A stretch of DNA of 48,720 nucleotides from Chersky-840 sp035532735 (GTDB taxonomy: Bacteria; Actinomycetota; Acidimicrobiia; Acidimicrobiales; UBA8190), in NCBI GenBank assembly GCA_035532735.1, contig DATKQM010000071.1, positions 1 through 48,720 on the forward strand, in the 5' to 3' direction. Each line of letters opens with the position of its first letter. Position 1 is the first letter of the stretch. The notes beneath the pieces are model-generated. The model made no database searches. It saw only the letters and a program-made list of their open reading frames with translations, and was not told where the DNA came from. This document shows, in pieces, positions 1 through 7,853 of this stretch. The position numbers were made by a program, and so were the translations under genes.

Positions 1-225
1 TCACAATGGACCAGCACAGGGCGCCGGAGCCGGCGATCAGCTTCGGGCCGCGCCATAGCCCGAAGCCGATCCCGGCTCGAGGCACGACGGGCATGCACCA
101 GACAATCACCCTGCCGCGCTGAAAGAGAAAAATTTCCGAACCTCCGCGAGGGTGACGTTGGAGGTGACGTCGATCCGGATGATGGATCGCGCCGACACCT
201 TCTCGACCGGAGACCGACCATCAAC
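1..225. other. Left edge of window, no supported gene
   Basis: No convincing coding region is visible here. A short minus-strand reading frame (GTG near 234, ending near 105) and an open plus-strand frame running into the next gene both exist, but neither looks like a known family. The stretch probably belongs to the mobile element whose integrase lies at 1263-2390 and which would continue outside the window. Confidence 0.3.
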
Positions 226-534
226 ATGAACCACCGCGCCCGCCGCCAGACCACCCGCCCGACGGCGACGATCCACCCCATCGCCGCCGATCCCTCGGGC
301 TTAGACACAGCTCCGGCCGGACCCGGTCCGGGCCATGCCGACGAGACGACCCCACCGCCGAGCATGGGGCGCTTGGTCCTGACTGTCGACGAAGCCGCCT
401 ACCTCCTGAACATCTTCCGTAGCCTCGCCTACGAGCTCATCGCCCGCGGAGAGCTTCCGGCTCTCCGGCTCGGCCGCCGGATCGTGATCCCCCGGGTCAT
501 GCTGGAGGAACTGCTCGGCACCGCCATCCGATGA
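226..534 (+). CDS. Excisionase-like helix-turn-helix DNA-binding protein
   Basis: A 102-residue protein. Residues from about 50 to 100 (LVLTVDEAAYLLNI... to the end) match the MerR-like HTH_17/excisionase fold: an opening helix with the 'DEAAYLL' motif, a recognition segment ending 'ARGELPAL', and the 'RLGRRIVIP' beta-wing. The first ~46 residues are Pro/Ala/Thr-rich and probably disordered. A second ATG at 364 would give just the domain, and no clear ribosome binding site separates the two. Such proteins bind DNA next to att sites as recombination directionality factors, or act as small regulators of integrative elements. The tyrosine integrase 0.7 kb away supports an element function. The role as an excisionase is inferred. 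Confidence 0.7.
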   Translation: MNHRARRQTTRPTATIHPIAADPSGLDTAPAGPGPGHADETTPPPSMGRLVLTVDEAAYLLNIFRSLAYELIARGELPALRLGRRIVIPRVMLEELLGTAIR

Positions 535-553
535 CGAAGGCGGCTCACCCCGA

Positions 554-573
554 TAGGCGTATACTAGGCGTAT
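554..573 (+). promoter_or_regulatory. Toxin-antitoxin promoter with tandem 9-bp operator repeats
   Basis: The -10 hexamer TATACT lies at 560-565, seven nt before the ATG at 572, so the transcript is probably leaderless. Two direct copies of TAGGCGTAT (554-562 and 565-573), 11 bp apart, cover the -10 box and the start codon. Ribbon-helix-helix antitoxins typically bind tandem half-sites about one helical turn apart, so this is a likely autoregulatory operator. Confidence 0.6.
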
Positions 574-823
574 GCCACGGATCCAGGTGTATCTCCCCGA
601 CGATCTCTACCGTGCGGTGAAGGATCGGGAATTGCCGGCGTCGGAGCTGTTGCAAAGCGCAGTGCGATCCGAGCTGCACCGCCAGGAGCTGCTCGAGGAG
701 ACCGACCGCTACCTCGACGAGCTCGCCGCCAAGGTAGGCGAGCCCGAACCTACGGCGGTGAAACGGGCCGAGGCGCTGTCGCGCCGGATTCGTCGCCAGG
801 GCAGCGCCACCCGCGCCTCTTGA
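572..823 (+). CDS. Ribbon-helix-helix antitoxin of a type II toxin-antitoxin pair
   Basis: An 83-residue protein. The N-terminus 'MPRIQVYLPDDLYRAVK' is the beta-strand plus first helix of a MetJ/Arc/CopG-type DNA-binding domain. The rest is a charged, helical tail that would wrap the toxin ('LEETDRYLDELAAKVGEPEP'). Its TGA stop overlaps the TTG start of the downstream PIN toxin by 3 nt (TTGA), the classic coupled order antitoxin-toxin. It should neutralise the toxin and repress its own promoter through the repeats at 554-573. Subfamily assignment (VapB-like) is uncertain. The family and partner make the role secure. Confidence 0.8.
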   Translation: MPRIQVYLPDDLYRAVKDRELPASELLQSAVRSELHRQELLEETDRYLDELAAKVGEPEPTAVKRAEALSRRIRRQGSATRAS

Positions 824-1206
824 GCACCCTCGTCCTCGACTCGGGGGGAGTCACCCGACTTTCGCGCCAGAACCAGGACGCGGCGGCGATGATCGCCGTG
901 TTCAAGCGCGACGGCATCTGGCCACCGATCGTCCCGTCGGTCGTGCTCGTCGAGACGCTCACCGGACGGCAACGAGCCGACGCTCTGACCAACCGCTTCC
1001 TCAAGACCTGCGACATCGTGGAAGACGTGGCCCAGCACCTCGCTCGCCGTGGGGCCGCGCTGCGGACCTCGGCCCGACGAGGATCGGCGGTCGATGCAAT
1101 TGTCGTAGCGATAGCCGAACCTGGCGGCACCGTGCTGAGCGGGGACGTGGGCGATCTTCGGGCGCTCGCTGCCTACGCCAACGACGTGGAGGTGCACCGG
1201 GTGTGA
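820..1206 (+). CDS. PIN-domain ribonuclease toxin (VapC-like)
   Basis: A 128-residue PIN-domain protein. The acidic active-site residues expected for the family are visible: Asp in 'LVLDSGG' near the N-terminus, Glu in 'VVLVETLTG' at about 46, Asp in 'SAVDAIVVA' at about 91, and Asp in 'LSGDVGDL' at about 109. These would coordinate the metal used to cleave RNA (tRNA or rRNA in characterised VapC toxins). The start is TTG at 820, overlapping the antitoxin stop, which fits translational coupling. The full-length fold suggests that the toxin is intact. The RNA target cannot be read from sequence. Confidence 0.8.
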   Translation: MSTLVLDSGGVTRLSRQNQDAAAMIAVFKRDGIWPPIVPSVVLVETLTGRQRADALTNRFLKTCDIVEDVAQHLARRGAALRTSARRGSAVDAIVVAIAEPGGTVLSGDVGDLRALAAYANDVEVHRV

Positions 1207-1262
1207 CGTCGTTCATCAAACAACGATGGACAGCGCGGGAGCACCTTGGTGACGGTGAACGC

Positions 1263-2390
1263 CTACGTGTCGTCTTCACCGTTGTCGAGGACCTCCCCCA
1301 GCATGTCGGCGACCGGCCCGTCGGCTGACTCCACAGCGTGCGCGTAGACCCGGAGCGTCATGGCCGGGTTGGCATGGCCCAGGCGATTGGCCACGGTCCG
1401 GATGTCGTGGCCCCTGGCGATCGAGGTGGTGGCCGACCAGTGGCGCAGATCATGGAGGCGCCACCTTTTGTCGACGCCGGCTCGGTCACGCGCCCGCCGC
1501 CACCACGCCGCGATCCGCTCGGGGTTCACCGGGCGTTCCCCTACCGACAAGATCCATGGGCCGTAGCTCCCCTGGAGGTCCTTCAGGTCTTCGAGTTGGC
1601 CGACCGTGGTCTGGTCCAGCGTCACGGTGCGACGGTTGGCCGTCTTCGTCGGGTCGTCGCGCAACGTCGGACTCTGGGGCGAGCCCTGCTTGCCATGGCG
1701 GATGATGGCCATGCTGGAGTCGATGGCGAGGCGGTCACCCTCCAGATCGTCCCACCGCAAGGCGGCGAGCTCGGAACGACGGGCGCCGGTGACAGCCGCC
1801 AACCTGAGCGCCACCGCGGCGGCCGGCTCCACTTCGAATTCGTCCACCAGCTCGCTGACACCCAGCAATGTCCGACGCACCTCGTCTTCCCCCATGGCCC
1901 CTCGGGGGGCCTGCTTGCGCCGTCCCAGTTGTGCCACCGCCACCACGTTGGTCGTCACCCAACCCCACCGCACCGCCTGGGTCACCGCGGCGCGCAGAGT
2001 CTGGTGCTGGTTGCGGATCGACCCTTCGCCGACGCCGGCCCGGGCGAGGCGGGCGTGCCAACGGTCGACGTCCACCGCCGTCAGCCGGACCAGGCGGATC
2101 TTGGCGATGGGGTCGGTTTTCACCATGGCGACCCGGCTCTTCTGGTTCTGGGTGGTCGACACCGCCCAGGCGGGCTCGTTCTGCTCGGTCCACAGGTCGA
2201 GCAGTTCGGCCATGGGGAGCTTGGCGGCACCGGAGCTGCGGCGCACGGTGAGCTCGGCCGCCACCCGGTTGGCGTCGCGCTTGGTTCCCCGGACGGTCCG
2301 GCTCACCTGGGTGGGACGGGCCTGGGCGTCTCGGCCCGTGAAGGCCCGGACCTCCCACACTCCCGGAGAGCGCTCCCGCACCGTTGCCAC
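1263..2390 (-). CDS. Tyrosine recombinase / phage-type integrase
   Basis: A 375-residue site-specific integrase. An N-terminal arm-binding part (1-55) is followed by a SAM-like core-binding domain (about 58-155) and a catalytic domain (about 165-355). The catalytic set is complete: Arg near 204 ('TGARRSEL'), His313 and Arg316 ('LHDLRH'), His339 ('LGHAN') and Tyr349 ('RVYAH'). It therefore appears active. The start is GTG at 2390. A paired 10-bp direct repeat lies 19-39 bp upstream. With the excisionase-like protein and TA pair it marks one end of an integrative element. No tRNA gene or att duplication is visible inside the window, so the insertion site is unresolved. Confidence 0.92.
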   Translation of the reverse strand: MATVRERSPGVWEVRAFTGRDAQARPTQVSRTVRGTKRDANRVAAELTVRRSSGAAKLPMAELLDLWTEQNEPAWAVSTTQNQKSRVAMVKTDPIAKIRLVRLTAVDVDRWHARLARAGVGEGSIRNQHQTLRAAVTQAVRWGWVTTNVVAVAQLGRRKQAPRGAMGEDEVRRTLLGVSELVDEFEVEPAAAVALRLAAVTGARRSELAALRWDDLEGDRLAIDSSMAIIRHGKQGSPQSPTLRDDPTKTANRRTVTLDQTTVGQLEDLKDLQGSYGPWILSVGERPVNPERIAAWWRRARDRAGVDKRWRLHDLRHWSATTSIARGHDIRTVANRLGHANPAMTLRVYAHAVESADGPVADMLGEVLDNGEDDT

Positions 2391-2408
2391 GGACGGTCAC
2401 GCTAGCCG

Positions 2409-2429
2409 AGTAGGGATAAAGTAGGGATA
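2409..2429. repeat. Tandem 10-bp direct repeat upstream of the integrase
   Basis: AGTAGGGATA occurs at 2409-2418 and again at 2420-2429, an 11-bp period (one helical turn), immediately upstream of the integrase start. This could be an arm-type integrase or excisionase binding site, or an operator. The sequence is clear and the role is inferred. Confidence 0.5.
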
Positions 2430-2477
2430 TTCGGTGGATTTCCCCCGCGAGCCAAGCTCGGGCCTCAGGGAGAAACC

Positions 2478-3632
2478 CTATCCGAGCAGCCTCTTTGCGA
2501 TGACGACCCGTTGGATCTGGTTGGTGCCCTCGTAGATCTGGGTGATCTTGGCGTCACGCATGAAGCGCTCGGCGGGGAACTCGTTGGTGTACCCATAGCC
2601 GCCGAGGAGCTGGACCGCATCGGTGGTCACGGCCATGGCGGTGTCCGAAGCGAAGCACTTCGCCATGGCTCCGATCATCGTGATCTCGTTGTCGGGATCC
2701 CCCGAGTCGATCACCGAGCAGGCCCGGTAGACGAGGGTGCGGGCCGCCTCTGTCCGCATGGCCATGTCGGCCAGCATGAAGCGGAGTCCCTGGAATTCCG
2801 AGATGGGCTGACCGAAGGCGTTGCGCTGGGTCATGTACTGCGCGGCGTAGTCAATGGCACCCTGGGCGATCCCGACGGCCTGGGCACCGATGGTGGGTCG
2901 GCTCCGGTCGAGGGTGTGCATGGCGATGGTGAAGCCCTGGCCTTCTTCACCGATCCGGTTCTCGACGGGGACCCGGACATCGTCGAAGACGACTTCACCG
3001 GTGGGGCTGCCCCGGAGCCCCATCTTGTGTTCGAGCTTGGCGACTTTGACTCCCCAGTCCGTTTCAACCACGAAGCAGGAGATCCCCCGGTGGCCGGCGT
3101 CGGGATCGGTCTTGGCGAAGACGGTGTAGGTGTCCGAGATGCCGGCGTTGGTGATCCAGTACTTCGTCCCCGACAAGATGTAGTGGTCGCCGTCGCGGAC
3201 AGCCCGGCATCGCATGGCGGCCACGTCGCTGCCGGCGTCGGCCTCGGAGAGGCAGTAGCTGGCCTGAGCCTCGCCCGAGGCCACCCGGGGGACGTACTTG
3301 TTCTTCAGGTACTCCGATCCCCAGTTGAAGATCGGCATCATCCCGAGCTTGGAGATGAGCATGGTCACACTCGTCGACGCGCAGACCCGGGCGAGCTCCT
3401 CGACCATGATCGCCTGGGTGACATGGTCGGCGCCCGCGCCGCCGTAGGCGACGGGGATCCCGAGAGTGGGCAGCTCCATCTCCACCGACGCCTTGAATCC
3501 GTCCCAGGGGAAGGCCGCGTCACGGTCGACTTCCCCGGCGTGGGGCGCGATCCGGTCCTCACACATCTGACGGACTGCCCGACGAAATTCCTTGTGGGTG
3601 TCGGCGAGCGCGTAGGCGGGGATCTGGTCCAT
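2478..3632 (-). CDS. Acyl-CoA dehydrogenase
   Basis: A 384-residue flavoprotein of normal family length. It has the three-part ACAD layout: N-terminal helical domain, central beta-domain with the FAD/substrate signatures 'CLSEADAGSD' and 'KYWITNAGISD', and C-terminal helical domain. The catalytic base Glu368 sits in 'IYEGTNQIQR', the position used by short/medium-chain enzymes. It would oxidise an acyl-CoA to the trans-2-enoyl-CoA, passing electrons to ETF; chain specificity cannot be told. It lies 36 bp downstream of the alpha/beta hydrolase and on the same strand as leuB-ilvE-cimA, so it may be the distal gene of that transcription unit. A branched-chain acyl-CoA substrate would be attractive but is inference. 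Confidence 0.9.
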   Translation of the reverse strand: MDQIPAYALADTHKEFRRAVRQMCEDRIAPHAGEVDRDAAFPWDGFKASVEMELPTLGIPVAYGGAGADHVTQAIMVEELARVCASTSVTMLISKLGMMPIFNWGSEYLKNKYVPRVASGEAQASYCLSEADAGSDVAAMRCRAVRDGDHYILSGTKYWITNAGISDTYTVFAKTDPDAGHRGISCFVVETDWGVKVAKLEHKMGLRGSPTGEVVFDDVRVPVENRIGEEGQGFTIAMHTLDRSRPTIGAQAVGIAQGAIDYAAQYMTQRNAFGQPISEFQGLRFMLADMAMRTEAARTLVYRACSVIDSGDPDNEITMIGAMAKCFASDTAMAVTTDAVQLLGGYGYTNEFPAERFMRDAKITQIYEGTNQIQRVVIAKRLLG

Positions 3633-3668
3633 GGCCTCAGTCTCGCATTCCGGGCATCGGAGCCCGGA

Positions 3669-4592
3669 CTACCCGTTGGTGGCGAGGTGGTCGAGGAGGA
3701 GTCGGTTCAGGTCTTCCGGGGCGGTCTCGGGGATCCAGTGGCTGACCCCGGAGAGGACCTCGAAGCGATACGGGCCCGACACCCACTTCTCGGTCGCCTC
3801 CGCCGCGGTTCGTCCGAGGGCGATGTCGTTGTCCGACCAGACATAGAGGGAGGGAACGGTGATCGAGCCGACGTCGATAAGTGCATGAGGCTCGGTGGCT
3901 CGGTACCAATTGAGAGCGGCGGTCATGGCCCCGGGCTCGAGCATCTTGGCCACGAACCGACCCACCTCGTCGGTGTCCGAGGAGAGCCCACTGGCGTCGA
4001 ACATGGCCCGGAGCCCGTCGCCCGATCCGTCCTCGCCGAGCAGGGCCCGCTCGGCCACGCCGCCCTCGGCCCGGAAGACCTCGATGTACGAAGACCGCTC
4101 ACGCTGGTCGTGATCACCGGCACTGTCTTCTCCACCGCCGCCACCATCGGTGGCTCCGCCATCGCCGGCATCGCCGCCACCGCCGCCGAACGCCGCCGCG
4201 AAGGCGCGGGGATGGGGGACCGACACAGCCGTGAGGGTCCGGACCCGGTCGGGATGGCGACCGGCCACGACCCAGGCCACCATGGCACCCCAGTCATGGC
4301 CCACGAGGTCGAAACGGTCGAGGCCGAAGTGGTCCGCGATGGCGAGGACATCAGCCACGAGCTCACCGATCCGGTAGTCCTCGATCGCGTCCGGGCGCGC
4401 GCCCGGTGAGTAGCCGCGCTGGTCGAAGGCAATCCCCCGGTATCCCGCGGTGGCGAGCGCGTCGAGTTGGTGGTGCCAGGAGTACCAGGTCTGGGGAAAG
4501 CCGTGGAGAAAGAGGACGGCTCGCCTGTGACCGGGTCCGGTCTCCCACGCGTCGAAGGTGAATCCCCGCGCCGAGACCTCGACCGGTTCCAT
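3669..4592 (-). CDS. Alpha/beta hydrolase, epoxide-hydrolase-like
   Basis: About 307 residues from the ATG at 4592, which follows a GGAG element and lies 11 nt after the stop of the preceding gene. A longer upstream frame exists but overlaps that gene wholly and is rejected. Motifs: 'LFLHGFPQTWYSW' (oxyanion region), nucleophile Asp in 'LVGHDWGAMVAW', likely acid in 'WSDNDIALG' and His in 'GVSHWIPE'. The Asp nucleophile and HGFP/GHDWGA pattern match epoxide hydrolases and haloalkane dehalogenase relatives. A Gly/Asp-rich low-complexity stretch (about 135-165) is inserted at the start of the cap region. The substrate is unknown. Confidence 0.85.
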   Translation of the reverse strand: MEPVEVSARGFTFDAWETGPGHRRAVLFLHGFPQTWYSWHHQLDALATAGYRGIAFDQRGYSPGARPDAIEDYRIGELVADVLAIADHFGLDRFDLVGHDWGAMVAWVVAGRHPDRVRTLTAVSVPHPRAFAAAFGGGGGDAGDGGATDGGGGGEDSAGDHDQRERSSYIEVFRAEGGVAERALLGEDGSGDGLRAMFDASGLSSDTDEVGRFVAKMLEPGAMTAALNWYRATEPHALIDVGSITVPSLYVWSDNDIALGRTAAEATEKWVSGPYRFEVLSGVSHWIPETAPEDLNRLLLDHLATNG

Positions 4593-4603
4593 CGGCTCCG
4601 GGA

Positions 4604-5131
4604 TCAGGAAGCTGGTGCGGGGACCGACATCATCGATCGCCACTCCGACAGCCGGCCCCGGACATCGGTCGGAGCCATCCGCAAGGTGTCCTCGGCGACC
4701 GCACCGGCGATGGCCCGCTGCTGGTTGTAATGGTGCGCGGCGGCCTGGAAGAACGGGGCCCGCCATGTCACCAACTCCTCGGGTCCGTCGCCCAGGAAGC
4801 CGAAGAGGACCAGGGCCAGCTCGATGTCCTTGGCCACCGGGGCCCGACCGAACAACGCGGCCCGCCGGCTCCCCACCGCGGCACAACCCACCAGCGCATC
4901 CTCGGCCGTGATCCCTCCCGAGAGCTCGAGACGGTCTTCGAATTGGGTGTGGGCGAGGAGCAGTGCGTAGCCCTGGTCAGGCCCGGGAACCCCGAACTCT
5001 CGGCCCCGCCTCTGTTCGGGCCCACGCAGATCCGAAACCCGTCCGGCGCGCCAGTGGGCCGGGGGCCGCAAGCGGTACGACGGTCGGACCTGGTCGGTCT
5101 CGACGATCGGCACGAAGTTGGGCTGGGTCAT
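4604..5131 (-). CDS. Conserved hypothetical protein downstream of cimA
   Basis: A 175-residue soluble protein without a named domain that I can assign. Conserved-looking segments are 'PGPDQGYALLLAH', 'RRAALFGRAPVAKDIELAL', 'FGFLGDGPEELV' and 'HHYNQQRAIAGAVAEDTLRM'. I recall similar proteins across actinobacteria, all of unknown function. Its ATG overlaps the cimA stop (ATGA), so it is translationally coupled to citramalate synthase. No signal peptide or membrane segment is visible. Function is not known. Confidence 0.75.
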   Translation of the reverse strand: MTQPNFVPIVETDQVRPSYRLRPPAHWRAGRVSDLRGPEQRRGREFGVPGPDQGYALLLAHTQFEDRLELSGGITAEDALVGCAAVGSRRAALFGRAPVAKDIELALVLFGFLGDGPEELVTWRAPFFQAAAHHYNQQRAIAGAVAEDTLRMAPTDVRGRLSEWRSMMSVPAPAS

Positions 5132-6930
5132 CGGGGGCTCTGGCGCTCCTGTTCGGCCTGTTCGGCCTGTTCGGCCTGTTCGGCGTGTTCGGCGTGTTCG
5201 GCGTGTTCGGCGTGGAGGAGACCGTAGACGATCGAGTCGAAAAGGGCCTGCCAGGACGCCTCGATGATGTTCTCCGAGACACCGATCGTCGTCCAGACAC
5301 GCTCCCCGTCACTGGAGTCGATGAGGACCCGGGTGACCGCACCGGTCCCCCGGCCCGTGTCGAGGACCCGGACCCGGTAGTCCACCAGATGCACCGCCGA
5401 GAGCTTCGGGAAGTGTCCCCCGATGGCCTGGCGCAAGGCCGAGTCCAGTGCGTTGATGGGGCCGTTCCCCTCGGCGGTGGCGACCACCCTTTCGTCACCG
5501 ACCCGGATCTTGACCGTCGCCTCGGTGGTGTGTCGGTCGGCCCGGTCCGTGTGGTCGTTGATGACCCGGAAGGACTCGACCTCGAAGAAGGTCTGGTCCC
5601 AGCCCGTGGCCTTGCGCAACAAGAGCTCGAGGGATCCGTCGGCGACCTCGAAGTGGTAGCCCCGGTATTCGAGGGCCTTCAACGTGTCGAGGACTCCCGA
5701 CAGCGCGTCGGAGTCCAGTTCGAGGCCGAGCTCCTGGGCCTTGAGGGCCAGGGTCGACCGACCCGCCATCTCCGAGACCACGAACCGGGTCCCGTTGCCG
5801 ACCGAATCAGGCGGGATGTGTTCGTAGGCGTCACGGCGCCGGGCGATGGCACTCGTATGAAGCCCGGCTTTGTGGGCGAAGGCGGCGGCACCCACATAGG
5901 GCTGTTGGGGGTTGGGGGCGACGTTCACGAGCTCGGCGATGTGGTGGGAGACCGGCGTGATCCGCTCCAGCCGGTCGGGGGGGATGGTCCGGACGTTCAG
6001 CTTGAGCGACAGATTGGGGATCGCGGCGGAGAGATCCGCGTTGCCGGTCCGCTCCCCGTAGCCGTTCACGCATCCCTGGACATGCGTCGCCCCGGCCCGG
6101 ACCCCGGCGATGGAGTTGGCCACCGCACAGCCCGAGTCGTTGTGGAAGTGGACCCCTACCTGACACTCGAAGTCCGAGACCACCTGGGCCACGATCCGCT
6201 CCACGTCGTGGGGCAGGGTGCCGCCGTTGGTGTCACAGAGCACGAGGGCCTCGGCCCCGGCCTCTTCGGCGGCCCGGAGGATCCGGACTGTGAAGGCCGC
6301 GTCCTCGCGGAAGCCGTCGAAGAAGTGCTCGGCGTCGAAGAAGACCCGCAGATCATGATCCCGGAGGAAATTCACCGAGTCGGCTGCCATCGCCACGGCT
6401 TCGTCGAGGGTCGTCCGCAACGCCTCGGTGACATGCAACTTCGACGCCTTGGCCACGATGCAGACCGCTTCGGTGTTCGCCTTCACGAGTTGACGCAGCA
6501 CCTCGTCGTCCTCGGCCCGCACCCCGGCCCGGCGGGTGGAGCCGAAGGCCACGAGGGTGGCCGTGGACAACCGGAGCTCGGCCGGGGCCCGGGCGAAGAA
6601 CTCCTCGTCCTTGTGATTGGCCCCGGGCCATCCCCCTTCGATGAAGCTCACACCGAGATGGTCGAGCTGCTCGGCCACTCGGAGCTTGTCGTCCACAGTC
6701 AGCGAGAGGCCCTCTTGTTGGGACCCGTCGCGCAGGGTGGTGTCGAAGATGTCGACGGCATCGGGCAGGGCCGGCAGGTCGAAGCCGTGACTGGCCCTGC
6801 TGTGGCCGGCTGTGTGGTCACCGGCGGGACCGTGACTGTGCACAGGACTCGGTTGGCGGTTGACGACCTTGCTCCGCCCCGCCCCCCCACGGCGCCCAGC
6901 GCCGACACCGGACCCGGCGTCAGTCGACAT
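5128..6930 (-). CDS. cimA: Citramalate synthase
   Basis: A 600-residue enzyme that would condense acetyl-CoA with pyruvate to (R)-citramalate, the first step of threonine-independent isoleucine synthesis. 'DTTLRDGSQQEG' (63-74) holds metal and substrate residues. The segment 'FIEGGWPGANHKDEEFF' (97-112) is characteristic of CimA rather than LeuA, and the metal-binding 'HFHND' is at 261-265. The C-terminal ~170 residues form the LeuA-type allosteric domain. Oddities are a ~57-residue N-terminal extension rich in Gly/Ser/His and a repetitive (QAE/HAE) tail encoded by seven 9-bp repeats. The gene overlaps ilvE by 11 nt at its start and the next gene by 4 nt at its stop. Isoleucine feedback is expected from the family but not shown here. 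Confidence 0.92.
   Translation of the reverse strand: MSTDAGSGVGAGRRGGAGRSKVVNRQPSPVHSHGPAGDHTAGHSRASHGFDLPALPDAVDIFDTTLRDGSQQEGLSLTVDDKLRVAEQLDHLGVSFIEGGWPGANHKDEEFFARAPAELRLSTATLVAFGSTRRAGVRAEDDEVLRQLVKANTEAVCIVAKASKLHVTEALRTTLDEAVAMAADSVNFLRDHDLRVFFDAEHFFDGFREDAAFTVRILRAAEEAGAEALVLCDTNGGTLPHDVERIVAQVVSDFECQVGVHFHNDSGCAVANSIAGVRAGATHVQGCVNGYGERTGNADLSAAIPNLSLKLNVRTIPPDRLERITPVSHHIAELVNVAPNPQQPYVGAAAFAHKAGLHTSAIARRRDAYEHIPPDSVGNGTRFVVSEMAGRSTLALKAQELGLELDSDALSGVLDTLKALEYRGYHFEVADGSLELLLRKATGWDQTFFEVESFRVINDHTDRADRHTTEATVKIRVGDERVVATAEGNGPINALDSALRQAIGGHFPKLSAVHLVDYRVRVLDTGRGTGAVTRVLIDSSDGERVWTTIGVSENIIEASWQALFDSIVYGLLHAEHAEHAEHAEQAEQAEQAEQERQSPR
5152..5214. repeat. Seven 9-bp tandem repeats in the 3' end of cimA
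   Basis: Three units TTCGGCCTG (5152-5178) are followed by four units TTCGGCGTG (5179-5214). On the coding strand they give a (HAE)4(QAE)3 tail just before the stop. The length is a multiple of three, so copy-number changes would keep the frame. Confidence 0.95.
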
Positions 6931-7849
6931 GTTCGAGCCAGTCCTTGTACCGGTCCACTTCTCCCCGGACCGTGGCGAAATAGGTGTCTTGGATCTGCTT
7001 GGTCACCGGGCCCACCCGGCCGGTGCCCACCGTCCGGTCGTCGACCTCCCGGATGGGGACCACCTCGGCGGCCGTGCCGGTCAAGAAGGCTTCGTCCGCG
7101 GTGTAGAGGTCTGTCCGGATGAGTGTCTCGGTGGCGACCTCGTAGCCCAGGTCCGTAGCGATGGTCCGGACCGAGTCCTGGGTGATCCCGGCTAGCGCGG
7201 TCGAGTCCGACGTCGGAGGGGTCACGACCCGCCGGCCCATGACCACGAAGATGTTCTCACCTGTGCACTCCGACACCCGTCCGTCTGACGCCAGGAGGAC
7301 GGCCTCGTCGTAGCCGGCCTTCAACGCCTCGACCTTGGCCAGCGACGAGTTCACGTACATCCCCGTCCCCTTGGCCGCGGTGGGCACGGCGTTGGGGTCA
7401 TGGCGCTGCCACGAGGACACCTTGAGCCGGATGCCGTTGGCCACAGCCTCGTCGCCGAGGTACGTCCCCCACGGCCAGGCCGCGATGGCCACGCTGACGG
7501 GACAAGGCAAGGGGTTGAGGCCCATCTCGCCGTAGCCGAGGTAGACGATGGGTCGGAGGTAGCACCCGTCGTCGAGCCCGTTGACCCGGACCACCTCTTT
7601 GCTCGCCGAGACGAGCTCGGCCGGGCTGTAGGGGATGTCGATCATGAAGACCTTGGCCGAGGTGAAGAGCCGGTTGATGTGGTCGGTCAGCCGGAAGACG
7701 GCCACGCCCCGGCTGGTGGGGTAGGCCCGGACGCCCTCGAACACGCCCGATCCGTAGTGGAGCGAGTGGGTGAGCACGTGAATCCGCGCCTTGTCCCAGT
7801 CGACGAGCTCGCCGTCGAGCCAGATCTTCTCGGTCGGTGTGATGGGCAC
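6920..7849 (-). CDS. ilvE: Branched-chain amino acid aminotransferase
   Basis: About 309 residues from the GTG at 7849, chosen because the family begins with the 'PITPTEKIWLDGELV' segment and an AAAGG element lies ~10 nt upstream. A TTG at 7870 would add seven residues and overlap leuB. This is a fold-type IV PLP enzyme: 'GSGVFEGVRAY' near the N-terminus, PLP lysine in 'TAAKGTGMYVNSS' (about residue 160) and 'ECTGENIFVV' for cofactor phosphate and Glu contacts. It transfers the amino group of glutamate to the three branched 2-keto acids, the last step of Ile, Val and Leu synthesis. It sits between leuB (4-nt gap) and cimA (11-nt overlap) in one operon. Confidence 0.93.
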   Translation of the reverse strand: MPITPTEKIWLDGELVDWDKARIHVLTHSLHYGSGVFEGVRAYPTSRGVAVFRLTDHINRLFTSAKVFMIDIPYSPAELVSASKEVVRVNGLDDGCYLRPIVYLGYGEMGLNPLPCPVSVAIAAWPWGTYLGDEAVANGIRLKVSSWQRHDPNAVPTAAKGTGMYVNSSLAKVEALKAGYDEAVLLASDGRVSECTGENIFVVMGRRVVTPPTSDSTALAGITQDSVRTIATDLGYEVATETLIRTDLYTADEAFLTGTAAEVVPIREVDDRTVGTGRVGPVTKQIQDTYFATVRGEVDRYKDWLEHVD

Positions 7850-7853
7850 GGGA

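Noticed and set aside
105..234. Short minus-strand frame with GTG start near 234
   Set aside because: About 42 codons with no recognised domain, no ribosome binding site and overlap with the divergent HTH gene start; evidence too thin.
2391..2477. tRNA-derived att site next to the integrase
   Set aside because: No cloverleaf or TPsiC-like segment could be found. Only a 10-bp direct repeat is visible.
2511..4409. Very long plus-strand frame opposite the acyl-CoA dehydrogenase and hydrolase
   Set aside because: High-GC antisense frame with no family motifs; the minus-strand genes carry clear catalytic signatures. The same applies to the long antisense frames over cimA, leuC, ilvB, gatB, ligA and the kinase.
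4593..4886. N-terminal extension of the alpha/beta hydrolase
   Set aside because: It overlaps the whole 3' part of the conserved hypothetical gene in another frame, and the family starts at the ATG at 4592.
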